Positions 1 to 9,982 of a DNA stretch of 64,000 bases are shown here, in pieces. The position numbers and the translations under genes were made by a program. The notes below the pieces were generated by a model, which saw only the letters and a list, made by a program, of their open reading frames with translations, did no database searches and was not told the origin of the DNA. Source of the stretch: Sinorhizobium fredii (lineage in GTDB: Bacteria > Pseudomonadota > Alphaproteobacteria > Rhizobiales > Rhizobiaceae); contig NZ_CP024307.1 in NCBI RefSeq assembly GCF_002944405.1, positions 1,818,501 to 1,882,500 on the forward strand, in the 5' to 3' direction. Each line of letters starts with the position of its first letter. The stretch's first letter is position 1.

Positions 1-172
1 CGATGACGTCTCCCTTCTTGGCATTGCCTTCGAGGATCAACGCCAGCGTCTCCGGGTGCATCCGGACGAAGCCTTCGGCGACGGCAACACGCACGGTCTC
101 CGCCTTGTCGCCGACATCGACCATATGGGCTTCGCCGGCGCTGTCGATATGGGTGAGGCGCGGGCCGCTCAT
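1..172 (-). CDS. moaC: Cyclic pyranopterin monophosphate synthase MoaC (N-terminal part, cut by window edge)
   Basis: MoaC catalyses the second step of molybdenum cofactor synthesis, turning the GTP-derived intermediate into cyclic pyranopterin monophosphate. Only the first 57 or so residues are present. Reading the minus strand from 172 gives a start [20 protein letters not shown] and then a segment with R-V-A-V-A-E-G-F and M-H-P-E-T, the usual MoaC N-terminal pattern. Its ATG overlaps the trpC stop by one base (TGATG), so the two are probably translationally coupled. The rest lies off the left edge. Confidence 0.9.
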   Translation of the reverse strand, partial: MSGPRLTHIDSAGEAHMVDVGDKAETVRVAVAEGFVRMHPETLALILEGNAKKGDVI

Positions 173-987
173 CACTCGGCTGCCAGAGCGCTTCGGGAAC
201 CGGTCAACAGCGCGCGCGTTGCCGCCCCCACGTCGTCCTTCCGCATCAGGCTTTCCCCGACGAGGAAGGTGGTGATACCGCACTTTTCGAGGCGCCTGCA
301 GTCCTCGTGGGTGAAGATGCCGCTTTCGCCGACCAGCAGCCTATCGGCCGGCACCATCGGTGCGAGCTGTTCCGAAACGGCGAGATCGACCTCGAAGGTC
401 CTCAAGTTGCGATTGTTGATCCCGATCAGGGGAGACGAGAGACGCAGCGCGCGTTCCATTTCCTCCGCATCATGCACTTCGACGAGCACGTCCATCCCGA
501 GCGCCGCTGCGGCGTCCTCGAGACGATGCGCATCCTCGTCGGTGAGCGATGCCATGATCAAGAGGATACAGTCCGCCCCCCAGGCGCGCGCCTCGAAGAC
601 CTGGTAGGTGTCGAACATGAAGTCCTTGCGCAGCGCCGGCAGCGAACAGGCGGCCCGCGCCGCCTCCAGAAATTCCGGGGCGCCCTGAAAGCTCGGCGTG
701 TCCGTCAGGACCGAGAGGCAGGCAGCACCGCCCGCAGCATAGGCTTTCGCCAGCGCCGGCGGATCGAAGTCCGGGCGAATCAGGCCCTTCGACGGGCTGG
801 CCTTCTTGATCTCGGCGATCAGTCCAAACTCGCCTTTCTGGCGGCGCGCCGCAAGCGCGGCGTGAAAGCCGCGCGGCGGCGACTGGTCGGCGATCCGCGC
901 CCTTAGCTCGTCGAGCGGCACCCGCGCCTTCGCGGCAGCGATCTCGTCACGCTTGTAGGCCTCGATCCTGCGCAGAATATCCGTCAT
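172..987 (-). CDS. trpC: Indole-3-glycerol phosphate synthase
   Basis: Fourth step of tryptophan synthesis: closes CdRP to indole-3-glycerol phosphate in the cytosol. The 271-residue length is normal for a monofunctional TrpC TIM barrel. Visible family motifs are [10 protein letters not shown] near residue 60, [11 protein letters not shown] near 120, [13 protein letters not shown] near 190 and VGESGI near 217. It lies 9 bases downstream of trpD on the same strand and overlaps moaC by one base, so trpD-trpC-moaC is very likely one transcript, an arrangement typical of Rhizobiales. Confidence 0.97.
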   Translation of the reverse strand: MTDILRRIEAYKRDEIAAAKARVPLDELRARIADQSPPRGFHAALAARRQKGEFGLIAEIKKASPSKGLIRPDFDPPALAKAYAAGGAACLSVLTDTPSFQGAPEFLEAARAACSLPALRKDFMFDTYQVFEARAWGADCILLIMASLTDEDAHRLEDAAAALGMDVLVEVHDAEEMERALRLSSPLIGINNRNLRTFEVDLAVSEQLAPMVPADRLLVGESGIFTHEDCRRLEKCGITTFLVGESLMRKDDVGAATRALLTGSRSALAAE

Positions 988-996
988 GTCCTCTCC

Positions 997-2010
997 TCAA
1001 GCGGCGTTCGAGACGGTGATCAGCCGCTGCAGGGCAGTCTTGGCGCCGCCGCTCGCAAGCGCATCGCGGGCGATCGCCATGCCTTCTGCGAGATTCTTGG
1101 CGCGCCCGGCTATCATCAACGATGCGGCGGCGTTCGCAAGGGAAATGTCCCGATAAGCATTCTCTTCGCCATCGAGCACCGCCTGCAATGCTGCCGCGTT
1201 ATGGGCTCCGTCGCCGCCCTTCAGGGCATCGAGAGTGGTGCGCGCCAGGCCGAAGTCGTCCGGCGTCAGCTCGAAGCTGCGAATCTTGCCGTCCTTCAGC
1301 TCGGCAACCTTGGTGACCCCGGTCGTGGTGACTTCGTCCAGACCTTCGCCGTGCACGACCCAGACGCTCTCGGATCCGAGGTCGCGCAGCACTTCCGCCA
1401 GCGGATCAACCCATTGCGGCGCGTAGACGCCGACGAGTTGGTGTTTGACCCCGGCCGGGTTGGAGAGCGGGCCTAAGAGATTGAAGATCGTTCTCGTGCC
1501 GAGCTCGACGCGGGTCGGTCCCACATGGCGCATCGCCGAATGGTGCTGCTGGGCGAACATGAAGCCGACGCCCGCTTCGCGTATGCAGCGGGCAATCGCT
1601 TCGGGGCCGATGTCGAGCTTGACGCCGAGGCAGGAGAGCGCGTCGGCTGTTCCGGATTTCGAACTCAAGGCCCGATTGCCGTGCTTGGCGACCGGCACGC
1701 CGGCACCGGCGACGATCAGCGACGCCAGTGTCGATATGTTGTAGGTCCCGGCACCGTCGCCTCCCGTTCCGACGATGTCGATCGCGTCCTCGGGCGCCTC
1801 GACCGGGAGCATGCGCGCCCGCATCGCGCCGACGGCGCCGACGATCTCGTCGACCGTCTCGCCGCGTACCCTGAGCGCCATGAGGAAGCCGCCGATCTGC
1901 GACGGGGTGGCCGCTCCGGACATGATGATCTCGAAGGCCGCGCGGGCGTCTTCGCGGCTGAGGGCCTCGCGCGCTGCGACTTTTGCGACGAACGGCTTCA
2001 AATCAGTCAT
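997..2010 (-). CDS. trpD: Anthranilate phosphoribosyltransferase
   Basis: Transfers the phosphoribosyl group of PRPP to anthranilate, the second committed step of tryptophan synthesis. At 337 residues it has the standard length. The PRPP-binding glycine-rich motif [14 protein letters not shown] is at about residues 82-95, followed by the anthranilate-site segment [15 protein letters not shown] and the [12 protein letters not shown] and [13 protein letters not shown] motifs. It sits between the parvulin isomerase gene (18 bases upstream) and trpC, all on the minus strand, suggesting co-transcription. Confidence 0.97.
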   Translation of the reverse strand: MTDLKPFVAKVAAREALSREDARAAFEIIMSGAATPSQIGGFLMALRVRGETVDEIVGAVGAMRARMLPVEAPEDAIDIVGTGGDGAGTYNISTLASLIVAGAGVPVAKHGNRALSSKSGTADALSCLGVKLDIGPEAIARCIREAGVGFMFAQQHHSAMRHVGPTRVELGTRTIFNLLGPLSNPAGVKHQLVGVYAPQWVDPLAEVLRDLGSESVWVVHGEGLDEVTTTGVTKVAELKDGKIRSFELTPDDFGLARTTLDALKGGDGAHNAAALQAVLDGEENAYRDISLANAAASLMIAGRAKNLAEGMAIARDALASGGAKTALQRLITVSNAA

Positions 2011-2028
2011 GCTTCGATTCCTCGTCCG

Positions 2029-3921
2029 TCAGCGCTGCGCCAATGCCTGCTCGGCAAGCGCCTGGTTGATCGATACGCCATAGACCGACTGCAGCGTCGA
2101 GACCATCTGATCGAGTATGTCGTCGCCGCTGGCACGGGCCATCGCTTCGATCTGGCGGCTGTCATTGTCGAGCGCGTTGGCGGGAGCACTGTCGTCGACG
2201 GCCATCACTTGCATGAGGATCTGGCCTTCGCCGCCCATGCCGGCTGCATTGGCGACATGTCCATTAGGCCCGGCAAAGGCCGCCGCAATGGCGGCCTGGC
2301 TCAGAGCGGCGTCCTGGGTGGACCGGCTCAACCCGGTCTTCGTTTCGACGACGAGGCCGAGTTCGCTCGCAATGTCCGCGAGCTTCGCGCCCTTCTTGAC
2401 CCGATCCTTCAATTCGGTCGCCTTGGCGGCCAGCGCCACTCGCTGCTGTTCGGCCGTCCAATCGGCAGCCACCTCGTCGCGAACCTCGTCGAGGGTGCGG
2501 TCGCGGGCAGGGATCACCTCTTCGAGGTCGAACCAGGCATAGCCGTCGCGGCCGATATGGACGGCCAGCGTCTCGAGGCCGACTTCGGCCTTGAACACGT
2601 CCTGGAGAAGCGTGCGTTGCTCCGGCAGCCCCGTCACGTCGTCGCCATTCTGGTCCTTGCCGGTGGCATCGATTGCGTCGACGGTCGCGAGCTTGAGCTT
2701 CAGCCCGTCGGCGACTTCCTTGACGGTCGCACCGGCGGCCCTTTCGTCCTCGACCTTGTCGTGCAGTCCGACAAGCTGATCGCGTGCCACCGAAAGAGCG
2801 ATCTCCTTGCGCAACTCCTCCTTGACCTCATCGAAGCTGCGCACGGCTTCCTGGCGAATATTGGTAATCCGCAGGATGACGGGGCCGAAAGCGCCTTCAA
2901 CGACCGGTGTCACGCCGCCGTCCGCCGCGACAGCGAAGGCTGCTTCGGCGACTTTCTGGTCGGGCATCTGCTCCTTGGTGAAGTCCCCGAGGAGGACGTC
3001 CGCCGCACTCTTGCCTTCGGCCTTGACGAGATCGTCGAAGGAGGTGCCGGCGGCGAGCTTGGCGGCACCGGCCACGGCGGCTTCGCGGGACGGGAAGGCG
3101 AGCTGCTCGATCGTTCGCGTCGCCGGTGTGCGGAAGCTTTCCTTGCGCTTTTCGTAGTCGGCGCGCACCTCTTCCTCGGTGACCGCGTCGGCGGCGACCA
3201 GATCCTCCGGCTCGAGTTTGATGTAGCTGAACTTCCGATATTCTGGCGCGCGATAGTTCGCCTTGTGGCTCTCGAACCAGGGAGCGAGCACATCGTCGCC
3301 CGGCGCCTTGACCGGATCGATATTCGCGTTCGAGAGCAGCAGATAGTCGATCGTGCGGGTTTCATGCCTGTATTTGCCGACGGCGTCCACCAAGACCGCG
3401 GGGGCCGCGAACCCGTCCGAGAGCGCATCGACGATCTGCGAGCGGACCGCCACCTGGCTGCGATTCTTGATGTAGTCCTGCTCCGTCAGGCCGGCGTTGC
3501 GTAGCACGCTCGAGAAGGTCAGTCGGTCGAATTGGCCGTTCGCCCCATGAAAGGCGGGGTCCTCGCCGATGAGTCTCGCGAGCCGGTCTTCGGAGAGGCC
3601 GAGATTCATGTCTTCGGCGAGCTGGTCGAGAGCGGCGCCCGCGACGAGCTGCGAGTAGACCTGCGCCTCAACGCCGAATGCGCGGGCCTGCTGGCGTGTG
3701 AGAGGCGTTCCAAGCTGCCGCGAAAGCAGGCTCAATTGACGCTCATAGGCAAGCCGATAGTCGCTGGCGGTGACCTTCACGTCTCCGACCGTTACCACCG
3801 CATCGGGCGTGCCGGTAACCATCAAGGTCTGTCCGCCCCACACCATGAATGAGAGGATGAGAATGGCCAGGAGGCCTTTGACGATCCGCGTCTGGGCGGC
3901 GTTTCTCAGGGAGTCGAGCAT
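2029..3921 (-). CDS. Membrane-anchored parvulin-type peptidyl-prolyl cis-trans isomerase (PpiD/SurA-like)
   Basis: A 630-residue periplasmic foldase of the PpiD type. A short cytoplasmic start is followed by one membrane segment (about residues 18-34, ILILSFMVWGG), then a SurA_N-like helical domain with an internal QQARAFG/LAEDMNLGLS stretch, and a central parvulin-like domain (roughly 235-360) with the EEVRADYEKRKESF and FSKEQMP-like patterns. The last half is a second degenerate region, as in PpiD. It is the first gene of the minus-strand run leading into trpD, trpC and moaC. The foldase role comes from the family; nothing here shows catalytic activity. Confidence 0.9.
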   Translation of the reverse strand: MLDSLRNAAQTRIVKGLLAILILSFMVWGGQTLMVTGTPDAVVTVGDVKVTASDYRLAYERQLSLLSRQLGTPLTRQQARAFGVEAQVYSQLVAGAALDQLAEDMNLGLSEDRLARLIGEDPAFHGANGQFDRLTFSSVLRNAGLTEQDYIKNRSQVAVRSQIVDALSDGFAAPAVLVDAVGKYRHETRTIDYLLLSNANIDPVKAPGDDVLAPWFESHKANYRAPEYRKFSYIKLEPEDLVAADAVTEEEVRADYEKRKESFRTPATRTIEQLAFPSREAAVAGAAKLAAGTSFDDLVKAEGKSAADVLLGDFTKEQMPDQKVAEAAFAVAADGGVTPVVEGAFGPVILRITNIRQEAVRSFDEVKEELRKEIALSVARDQLVGLHDKVEDERAAGATVKEVADGLKLKLATVDAIDATGKDQNGDDVTGLPEQRTLLQDVFKAEVGLETLAVHIGRDGYAWFDLEEVIPARDRTLDEVRDEVAADWTAEQQRVALAAKATELKDRVKKGAKLADIASELGLVVETKTGLSRSTQDAALSQAAIAAAFAGPNGHVANAAGMGGEGQILMQVMAVDDSAPANALDNDSRQIEAMARASGDDILDQMVSTLQSVYGVSINQALAEQALAQR

Positions 3922-4287
3922 GGGGGGCAGAAACCTCGTTCAGTGCAGCGGCCTTACGCCGAATGATTTCGTTCCTTAGAACAATCCAAATGGGAATTGA
4001 AGGCCGATCCGTCGTAAATCGCGTTGCTTTGGCGAGTGGACCGACAGACCCGTTGCTCCGGAGATTCCGCGGCACTAATCGGCACCTTCGCAGGGGCATC
4101 GCTGTCTACACAAATTGGGGATCGCCGCGAACGGAAAAGCCGATGTCGGATTCGTTAGCCGGCAATTGAAATCAGTATGCAAAATTGTCGGTTTCAGGCT
4201 GGTCTCTCTATGGTCAACGAGAGGGAATCGTGTCTTCGATATTGTTGGAAACTTGAAGCCCGACGGCCGTTGCGGAATTTCCATGCC
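3922..4287 (+). other. Divergent intergenic region between the isomerase and Na/Pi cotransporter genes
   Basis: About 366 bases between divergently transcribed genes, so promoters for both directions should lie here. I see no convincing operator, riboswitch or small gene. An in-frame upstream ATG at 4177 would extend the cotransporter by 37 residues, but the extra segment is polar, Cys/Arg-rich and unlike the family N-terminus, so I treat it as noncoding. Confidence 0.5.
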
Positions 4288-5934
4288 ATGCAATCCACCA
4301 TCGTAATGGTCAATCTCTTCGGTGCCGTCGCACTGCTCCTGTTCGGTCTTTCACTGGTGAAGGAGGGTGTGACACGCGCCTTCGGATCACGTCTGCGCGC
4401 CGGCCTGGCTCGAGGAACGAATGGTTCCCTGCGCGCATTCGTGACCGGGCTGATCGCCACGCTTGCCTTGCAAAGCTCCACGGCCACGGCCCTGATGACG
4501 GCATCCTTCGTGGAGAAGGGCCTCGTGCGGTCGCGGATGGCGCAGATCGTGCTGCTCGGCGCCAATATCGGCACGGCCATGACGGCCTGGATCGTTGCGA
4601 TCGGCATCGGCTGGCTGGCCCCCTTGTTCATCCTCGCCGGTGTCATGATGTACCGGATGAGCCGATCGAGCGCACGCCAGGGTGCAGGCTTTGCGCTGGT
4701 CGGTATCGGCCTGATGCTTCTGTCGCTCGAACTGCTCGGCACGGCTACTGAGCCGATGCGGGAGTCACACGCCTTGGCGGCCTTTCTGGGCATGCTGGAC
4801 AATGCCTGGCCGGTCGCCCTGCTCATTTCGGCGGGGCTCGCCTTCGCCTCGTCTTCGAGCCTCGCCATGGTCATGCTGGTCCTGTCGCTGTCCTCCGCAG
4901 GGGTGCTTTCACCGGGGCTGACCGTGGCGCTGGTGCTCGGCGCCAATCTGGGTGGCGCAATCCCACCGGTGATCGCCACGCTTGGCTCGGCGCCCGGTGC
5001 CCGCCGGGTCGCGATCGGCAACCTGATCGTCCGCGGAATCGGCTGTCTGATCGCACTCCCGCTGGCTGGTCTCAACGCCGACATTCTGCAGGGCCTGCCT
5101 TTGCCGCGACAGAACCTGCCGGTCGATGTCCACCTGCTTTTCAACCTGGTCGTCGCGCTGATCGCCTGGCCCTTCGCAGGCTTGCTGTCGCGGATGATGA
5201 GCCGTCTGGTCCCGGACGAAGAGGTGAGCGAGACGGGCCCACGCTATCTTGACGACGCGGCGCTCGATACGCCTGTGATGGCGCTCTCCGGCGCGACGCG
5301 GGAGGTGCTCAGGGTCGGAGACGTGATCGAGGGCATGCTGCTGCGCGCATCGGCCGCGTTCAACAAGAACGACCTCGGCGAACTCGGCGATATCGGAAAG
5401 ATGGAGAAGCAGGTCGATCTGCTGCAGCAGGAGGTGAAGATCTTCCTGTCGCGGCTGGGCCGCCACGGGCTCAATGAAGAAGACGGGCGTCGCTCGATCG
5501 TGATCATCGACTATGCGATCAACCTCGAGCACATGGGCGACATCATCGAGAAGGGCCTTTGCGAGCAGATCCGCAAGAAGGTCATCAACGGTCTGAAATT
5601 TTCCGACGACGGCTATCAGGAACTGAAGAACCTGTTCGACCTGACGCTCGACAACTTGCGGATCGCCCAGACGATCTTCGTCTCGCGCAATGCGGACCTC
5701 GCCCGTCACCTTATCGAGGTCAAGGTCGATGTCCGCCATATGGAAAAACGCTCGGCCGAACGGCATCTGGAGCGCCTGCGTGACGGCCTGCTCGAAAGCC
5801 TGCAGACGAGCTCGCTGCATCTCGACATGCTGCGGGACCTGAAGCGCGTCAATGCGCACATCGCCTCCGTCGCCTACCCGATCGTCGAAGAGAGCGGGCT
5901 ATTGACGGAAAGCCGGCTGCGGCCGCAGGCATGA
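4288..5934 (+). CDS. Na/Pi cotransporter family protein with C-terminal PhoU domain
   Basis: Sodium-dependent phosphate symporter family (NptA/YjbB type). The inner-membrane part has two inverted Na_Pi_cotrans repeats, each with the family signature: QSSTATALMTASFV in the first and SSSSLAMVMLVLS in the second, among about eight hydrophobic segments. The last 220 residues are a soluble PhoU-like helical domain, starting near LDTPVMALSGATREVLR, as in many bacterial members. I chose ATG 4288, six residues before the hydrophobic MVNLFGAVALLLFGLSL; ATG 4306 is a possible alternative. Likely role: phosphate uptake or efflux. Direction cannot be read from sequence. Confidence 0.9.
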   Translation: MQSTIVMVNLFGAVALLLFGLSLVKEGVTRAFGSRLRAGLARGTNGSLRAFVTGLIATLALQSSTATALMTASFVEKGLVRSRMAQIVLLGANIGTAMTAWIVAIGIGWLAPLFILAGVMMYRMSRSSARQGAGFALVGIGLMLLSLELLGTATEPMRESHALAAFLGMLDNAWPVALLISAGLAFASSSSLAMVMLVLSLSSAGVLSPGLTVALVLGANLGGAIPPVIATLGSAPGARRVAIGNLIVRGIGCLIALPLAGLNADILQGLPLPRQNLPVDVHLLFNLVVALIAWPFAGLLSRMMSRLVPDEEVSETGPRYLDDAALDTPVMALSGATREVLRVGDVIEGMLLRASAAFNKNDLGELGDIGKMEKQVDLLQQEVKIFLSRLGRHGLNEEDGRRSIVIIDYAINLEHMGDIIEKGLCEQIRKKVINGLKFSDDGYQELKNLFDLTLDNLRIAQTIFVSRNADLARHLIEVKVDVRHMEKRSAERHLERLRDGLLESLQTSSLHLDMLRDLKRVNAHIASVAYPIVEESGLLTESRLRPQA

Positions 5935-6125
5935 TGTCGCCGCCCGGCGCAAAGCGGACTGCGCCGAGGAGTTTTCCCGAGACGGAGAAGCATCGCCCCT
6001 TGACCGGGGTTAATGCGATGTGATTGTGCGATATATGCATTTCGCAATATTTTGCTGACAGCACGCGTAGAATCGGGCGACGGGCAGGCCGCGGAATACC
6101 CGAAGCATACGAAGGAGATCAGAGA

Positions 6126-7496
6126 ATGGAACGCACTTGCCTGGCGATCATCCTGGCGGCGGGGGAAAGCACGCGGATGAAATCCGCCATGTCGAAGGTG
6201 CTGCATCCGGTGGCCGGCCGGCCGATGATCGCCCATGTGGTCGACGGTCTGGCAAGCGCTTCCATTTCCGACGTTGCCCTGGTCGTCGGCCGCGACGCGG
6301 AAGCCGTTTCGGCTGCCGCAAGCACCGGTGCGGTCCAGGTTTCCTCCTTCCTGCAGAAGGAACGGCTCGGTACGGCGCACGCCGTTCTTGCGGCGCGTGA
6401 GACGATCGAGAAGGGCTATGACGACGTCCTGGTCGTCTTCGGCGATACGCCGCTCATCACCGCCGCACCGCTCAAGGCAGCGCGCGAACGCTTGGCGCAA
6501 GGCAATGATGTGGTCGTCATCGGCTTCGAAACCGCCGATCCGACCGGCTATGGCCGCCTGATCGTCGAGAATGGGGAACTGCTGGCGATCCGGGAGCACA
6601 AGGACGCCACCGAAGAGGAACGGCGCATCACCTATTGCAATGGCGGCCTGATGGCGATCAGCGGCGGTAAAGCGCTCGACCTGCTTGCACGCATCGGCAA
6701 TGCCAATGTCAAGGGCGAATACTACCTGACCGACCTTGTCGAGATCGTCCGTTCCATCGGCGGCCGGGCGATTGCCGTCGAGGCACCGGAGGAGGAACTC
6801 ACCGGGTGCAATACGCGGGCCGAACTCGCCTATATCGAACGCCTTTGGCAGCAACGCCGCCGCCACGAGCTGATGCTTGCCGGGGTTTCAATGATCGCCC
6901 CGGAGACCGTGTTCCTCGCTTGGGACACCGAATTGGCCCAGGACGTCCTGGTGGAGCCAAATGTGGTTTTCGGCCCCGGGGTGCGGGTCGATAGCGGCGC
7001 TGTCATCCACGCTTTCTCGCATGTCGAAGGTGCGCATGTCCGCGCAGGTGCGACGGTCGGTCCCTTCGCCCGTCTCCGTCCTGGCGCCGATCTCGGTCCC
7101 AAATCCAAAGTCGGCAACTTCTGCGAGGTGAAGAAGGCGGAGATCGGCGCCGGCGCCAAGGTGAATCACCTCACCTACATCGGCGATGCCGTCGTCGGCG
7201 CCGGATCGAATATCGGCGCTGGCACCATCACGTGCAACTATGACGGCGTGAACAAGCACCTCACGCGCATCGGAGAGAATACCTTCATCGGCTCCAACTC
7301 GTCGCTCGTCGCTCCGGTGGCGATCGGCGACGGCGCCCTTGTCGCCTCCGGCAGCGTGATAACCGGGGACGTCCCGGCCGATGCGGTTGCTTTCGGCCGG
7401 GCGCGGCAGGAAATCAAGCCCGGTCGGGCTCCCCTGTTGCGTCAGCGCTACGAGGCGGAAAAAGCAGCCAGGAAGAAGGTCAAGGCTGCCGAATAG
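6126..7496 (+). CDS. glmU: Bifunctional UDP-N-acetylglucosamine pyrophosphorylase / glucosamine-1-phosphate N-acetyltransferase
   Basis: Makes UDP-GlcNAc for peptidoglycan and lipid A. 456 residues, the usual GlmU length. The N-terminal uridyltransferase half opens with [11 protein letters not shown] and [12 protein letters not shown]; the C-terminal half is a left-handed beta helix of hexapeptide repeats (from about residue 265) with the acetyltransferase signature [19 protein letters not shown] and [14 protein letters not shown] 6126 was chosen because of AAGGAG nine bases upstream; the open frame extends to 6024 but lacks family similarity. It is followed by glmS, so the two amino-sugar genes are linked. 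Confidence 0.97.
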   Translation: MERTCLAIILAAGESTRMKSAMSKVLHPVAGRPMIAHVVDGLASASISDVALVVGRDAEAVSAAASTGAVQVSSFLQKERLGTAHAVLAARETIEKGYDDVLVVFGDTPLITAAPLKAARERLAQGNDVVVIGFETADPTGYGRLIVENGELLAIREHKDATEEERRITYCNGGLMAISGGKALDLLARIGNANVKGEYYLTDLVEIVRSIGGRAIAVEAPEEELTGCNTRAELAYIERLWQQRRRHELMLAGVSMIAPETVFLAWDTELAQDVLVEPNVVFGPGVRVDSGAVIHAFSHVEGAHVRAGATVGPFARLRPGADLGPKSKVGNFCEVKKAEIGAGAKVNHLTYIGDAVVGAGSNIGAGTITCNYDGVNKHLTRIGENTFIGSNSSLVAPVAIGDGALVASGSVITGDVPADAVAFGRARQEIKPGRAPLLRQRYEAEKAARKKVKAAE

Positions 7497-7642
7497 TCTC
7501 GTTAATCATTGAAACTGAAAGTGAAATCGCAGCGGATTGTTTCCCGCGATAATTTCGCTACCAAGGCTGCGACATTGGCGACGGGGGTCGCCGCATTTGA
7601 GCTGACACGCTGACCGGCGTGCGACGAAACGCGGAGAGCAAT

Positions 7643-9469
7643 ATGTGCGGGATTGTGGGTATCGTCGGGCACCAGCCGGTCTCGGAGCGGCTGGTCGATG
7701 CGTTGAAACGCCTTGAATACCGGGGATACGATTCAGCCGGCGTTGCAACGATCGAGGGTGGAGCGCTGGATCGCCGGCGCGCCGAGGGCAAGCTCGCCAA
7801 TCTCGAGGCGAGACTGAAAGAAGAGCCGCTCGCCGGCAGCATCGGGATCGCGCACACGCGCTGGGCGACCCACGGGGCGCCGACCGAGCGCAATGCCCAT
7901 CCGCATTTCACCGACGGCGTCGCTGTCGTGCACAACGGCATCATCGAGAATTTTGCCGAGCTGAAGGACGAGCTGTCCGAGGCGGGTGCCGAATTCCAGA
8001 CCGAGACCGACACCGAAGTCGTCGCGCAGCTGCTGGCAAGATTTTGCCGCGACGGCCTTGGGCGGCGCGAGGCGATGCATGCGATGCTGAAACGGGTGAA
8101 GGGCGCCTATGCCCTTGCCGTTCTTTTCCAGGACGATCCCTCGACGATCATGGCGGCCCGCAACGGCCCGCCGCTGGCGATCGGCCATGGCAACGGCGAG
8201 ATGTTCCTGGGCTCCGATGCCATCGCGCTAGCGCCCTTCACCAACGAAATCACCTATCTGATCGACGGCGACTGGGCGGTGATCGGCAAGACCGGCGTCC
8301 ATATCTTCGACATGGATGGCAACCCCGTCACCCGCCCGCGCCAGGTATCCTCGGCGGCCGCCTATATGGTCGACAAGGGCAACCATCGCCATTTCATGGA
8401 GAAGGAAATCTACGAGCAGCCGGAGGTCATCTCCCACGCGCTCAGCCACTATGTCAACTTCATCGACCATCGGGTGCTGCCGGTTTCGGAGGCGATCGAC
8501 TTCGCCAAGGTGCCGAGCCTGGCGATCTCCGCCTGCGGCACTGCCTATCTGGCCGGGCTGATCGGCAAATATTGGTTCGAGCGCTATGCGCGCCTGCCGG
8601 TCGAAATCGATGTCGCTTCGGAATTCCGCTACCGCGAAATTCCGCTTTCGCCAGAGTCTGCCGCTCTCTTCATCTCGCAATCGGGCGAGACTGCCGACAC
8701 GCTTGCCTCGCTGCGCTACTGCAAGGAACACGGCCTGAAGATCGGCGCGGTCGTCAACACGCGCGAATCGACGATCGCGCGCGAGTCCGACGCCGTCTTC
8801 CCGATCCTCGCCGGGCCGGAGATCGGCGTGGCGTCGACCAAGGCCTTCACCTGCCAGCTTGCGGTTCTGGCTTCGCTCGCGATTGCTGCGGGTCGAGCGC
8901 GCGGCACTGTCGGCGAGCTGGAGGAGCAGGCGCTGGTGCGAAGCCTGGCCGAGATGCCGCGCCTCATGGGCCAGGTGCTCAACAGCATCCAGCCGAAGAT
9001 CGAATTTCTGTCCCGCGAATTGTCGAAGTGTCGCGACGTGCTCTATCTCGGCCGCGGCACGAGCTTCCCCCTTGCCATGGAAGGCGCCCTGAAGCTCAAG
9101 GAGATCTCCTACATTCACGCGGAAGGCTATGCCGCCGGCGAACTGAAACACGGACCGATCGCGCTGATTGACGAGAACATGCCGGTGATCGTGATTGCGC
9201 CGCATGACCGCTTCTTCGACAAGACCGTCTCCAACATGCAGGAAGTGGCCGCGCGCGGCGGACGGATCATCCTGATCACCGACGAGCGGGGTGCTGCCGC
9301 TTCGAAGCTCGACACGATGCATACGATCGTGCTTCCGAATGTCGACGAGATCATCGCGCCGATGATCTTCTCGCTACCCGTCCAACTGCTCGCCTACCAC
9401 ACGGCGGTCTTCATGGGCACCGACGTCGACCAGCCGCGCAATCTCGCAAAATCGGTCACCGTCGAATGA
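7643..9469 (+). CDS. glmS: Glutamine--fructose-6-phosphate aminotransferase (isomerizing)
   Basis: First committed step to glucosamine-6-phosphate, using glutamine as amino donor. 608 residues. The start MCGIVGIVGH places Cys2, the glutaminase nucleophile exposed after Met removal, which fixes ATG 7643 over the upstream ATG at 7619. N-terminal class II amidotransferase domain (RWATHGAPTERNAHPH) to about 220, then two SIS domains (SQSGETADTLASLRYCKEHG in the first; LGRGTSFPLAMEGALKLKE in the second) and the C-terminal LAKSVTVE. Its stop overlaps the next start (ATGA at 9466). Confidence 0.98.
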   Translation: MCGIVGIVGHQPVSERLVDALKRLEYRGYDSAGVATIEGGALDRRRAEGKLANLEARLKEEPLAGSIGIAHTRWATHGAPTERNAHPHFTDGVAVVHNGIIENFAELKDELSEAGAEFQTETDTEVVAQLLARFCRDGLGRREAMHAMLKRVKGAYALAVLFQDDPSTIMAARNGPPLAIGHGNGEMFLGSDAIALAPFTNEITYLIDGDWAVIGKTGVHIFDMDGNPVTRPRQVSSAAAYMVDKGNHRHFMEKEIYEQPEVISHALSHYVNFIDHRVLPVSEAIDFAKVPSLAISACGTAYLAGLIGKYWFERYARLPVEIDVASEFRYREIPLSPESAALFISQSGETADTLASLRYCKEHGLKIGAVVNTRESTIARESDAVFPILAGPEIGVASTKAFTCQLAVLASLAIAAGRARGTVGELEEQALVRSLAEMPRLMGQVLNSIQPKIEFLSRELSKCRDVLYLGRGTSFPLAMEGALKLKEISYIHAEGYAAGELKHGPIALIDENMPVIVIAPHDRFFDKTVSNMQEVAARGGRIILITDERGAAASKLDTMHTIVLPNVDEIIAPMIFSLPVQLLAYHTAVFMGTDVDQPRNLAKSVTVE

Positions 9470-9963
9470 TCATCCGGCCGGAGACGCAAGGGGACATCGA
9501 GTCGATCCAGCGCGTGACGGAGGCTGCCTTTGCCGGTCAGCCCTATAGCGATCAGACCGAGGCGCGGATCATCGAACGTCTTCGCGCCGAGGGTGCCCTG
9601 ACGCTGTCGCTGGTCGCCGAGGACGATCGTGAGGTGATTGGCCACATCGCTTTCTCGCCGGTGACGATCATGCCCTTTGCGGCGGATTGGTATGGACTCG
9701 GTCCCCTGTCCGTGCGGCCGGACCGGCAGGGTCGCGGCACGGGCAGTGCGCTCGTCCGGCAAGCGCTTGATAGAATGCGGACTTTGGGCGCATCCGGCTG
9801 TGTCTTGGCGGGCAATCCGGCTTTTTATGGCAGGTTCGGGTTCCGCAACGATCCGGCTCTTGTCTTTCCCGGTTGTGCGCCGCAATATTTCATGGTTCTA
9901 CCCTTGGCGGAAACACACGTTTCCGGCACGGTCAGTTATCATCCGGCCTTCGGGTCGGTTTGA
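9466..9963 (+). CDS. GNAT family N-acetyltransferase (YhbS-like)
   Basis: 165-residue single-domain acetyltransferase. The acetyl-CoA pyrophosphate loop is seen as LSVRPDRQGRGTGSALV near residues 82-98, followed by GFR-x-DPALVFPG typical of the YhbS group. The ATG overlaps the glmS stop codon (ATGA), so it is translationally coupled to glmS. Substrate unknown; the coupling hints at an amino-sugar context, but that is inference only. Confidence 0.88.
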   Translation: MIIRPETQGDIESIQRVTEAAFAGQPYSDQTEARIIERLRAEGALTLSLVAEDDREVIGHIAFSPVTIMPFAADWYGLGPLSVRPDRQGRGTGSALVRQALDRMRTLGASGCVLAGNPAFYGRFGFRNDPALVFPGCAPQYFMVLPLAETHVSGTVSYHPAFGSV

Positions 9964-9982
9964 CGAGATCGATGGCAACGGC

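Noticed and set aside
1525..3504. 659-codon open frame on the plus strand
   Set aside because: It is antisense to trpD and the parvulin isomerase, both with clear family motifs. Its Arg/Asp/Gly-rich content is typical of reversed high-GC genes.
7497..7642. Possible glmS ribozyme/riboswitch
   Set aside because: The 146-base leader lacks the ribozyme core; proteobacterial glmS genes are not known to use it.
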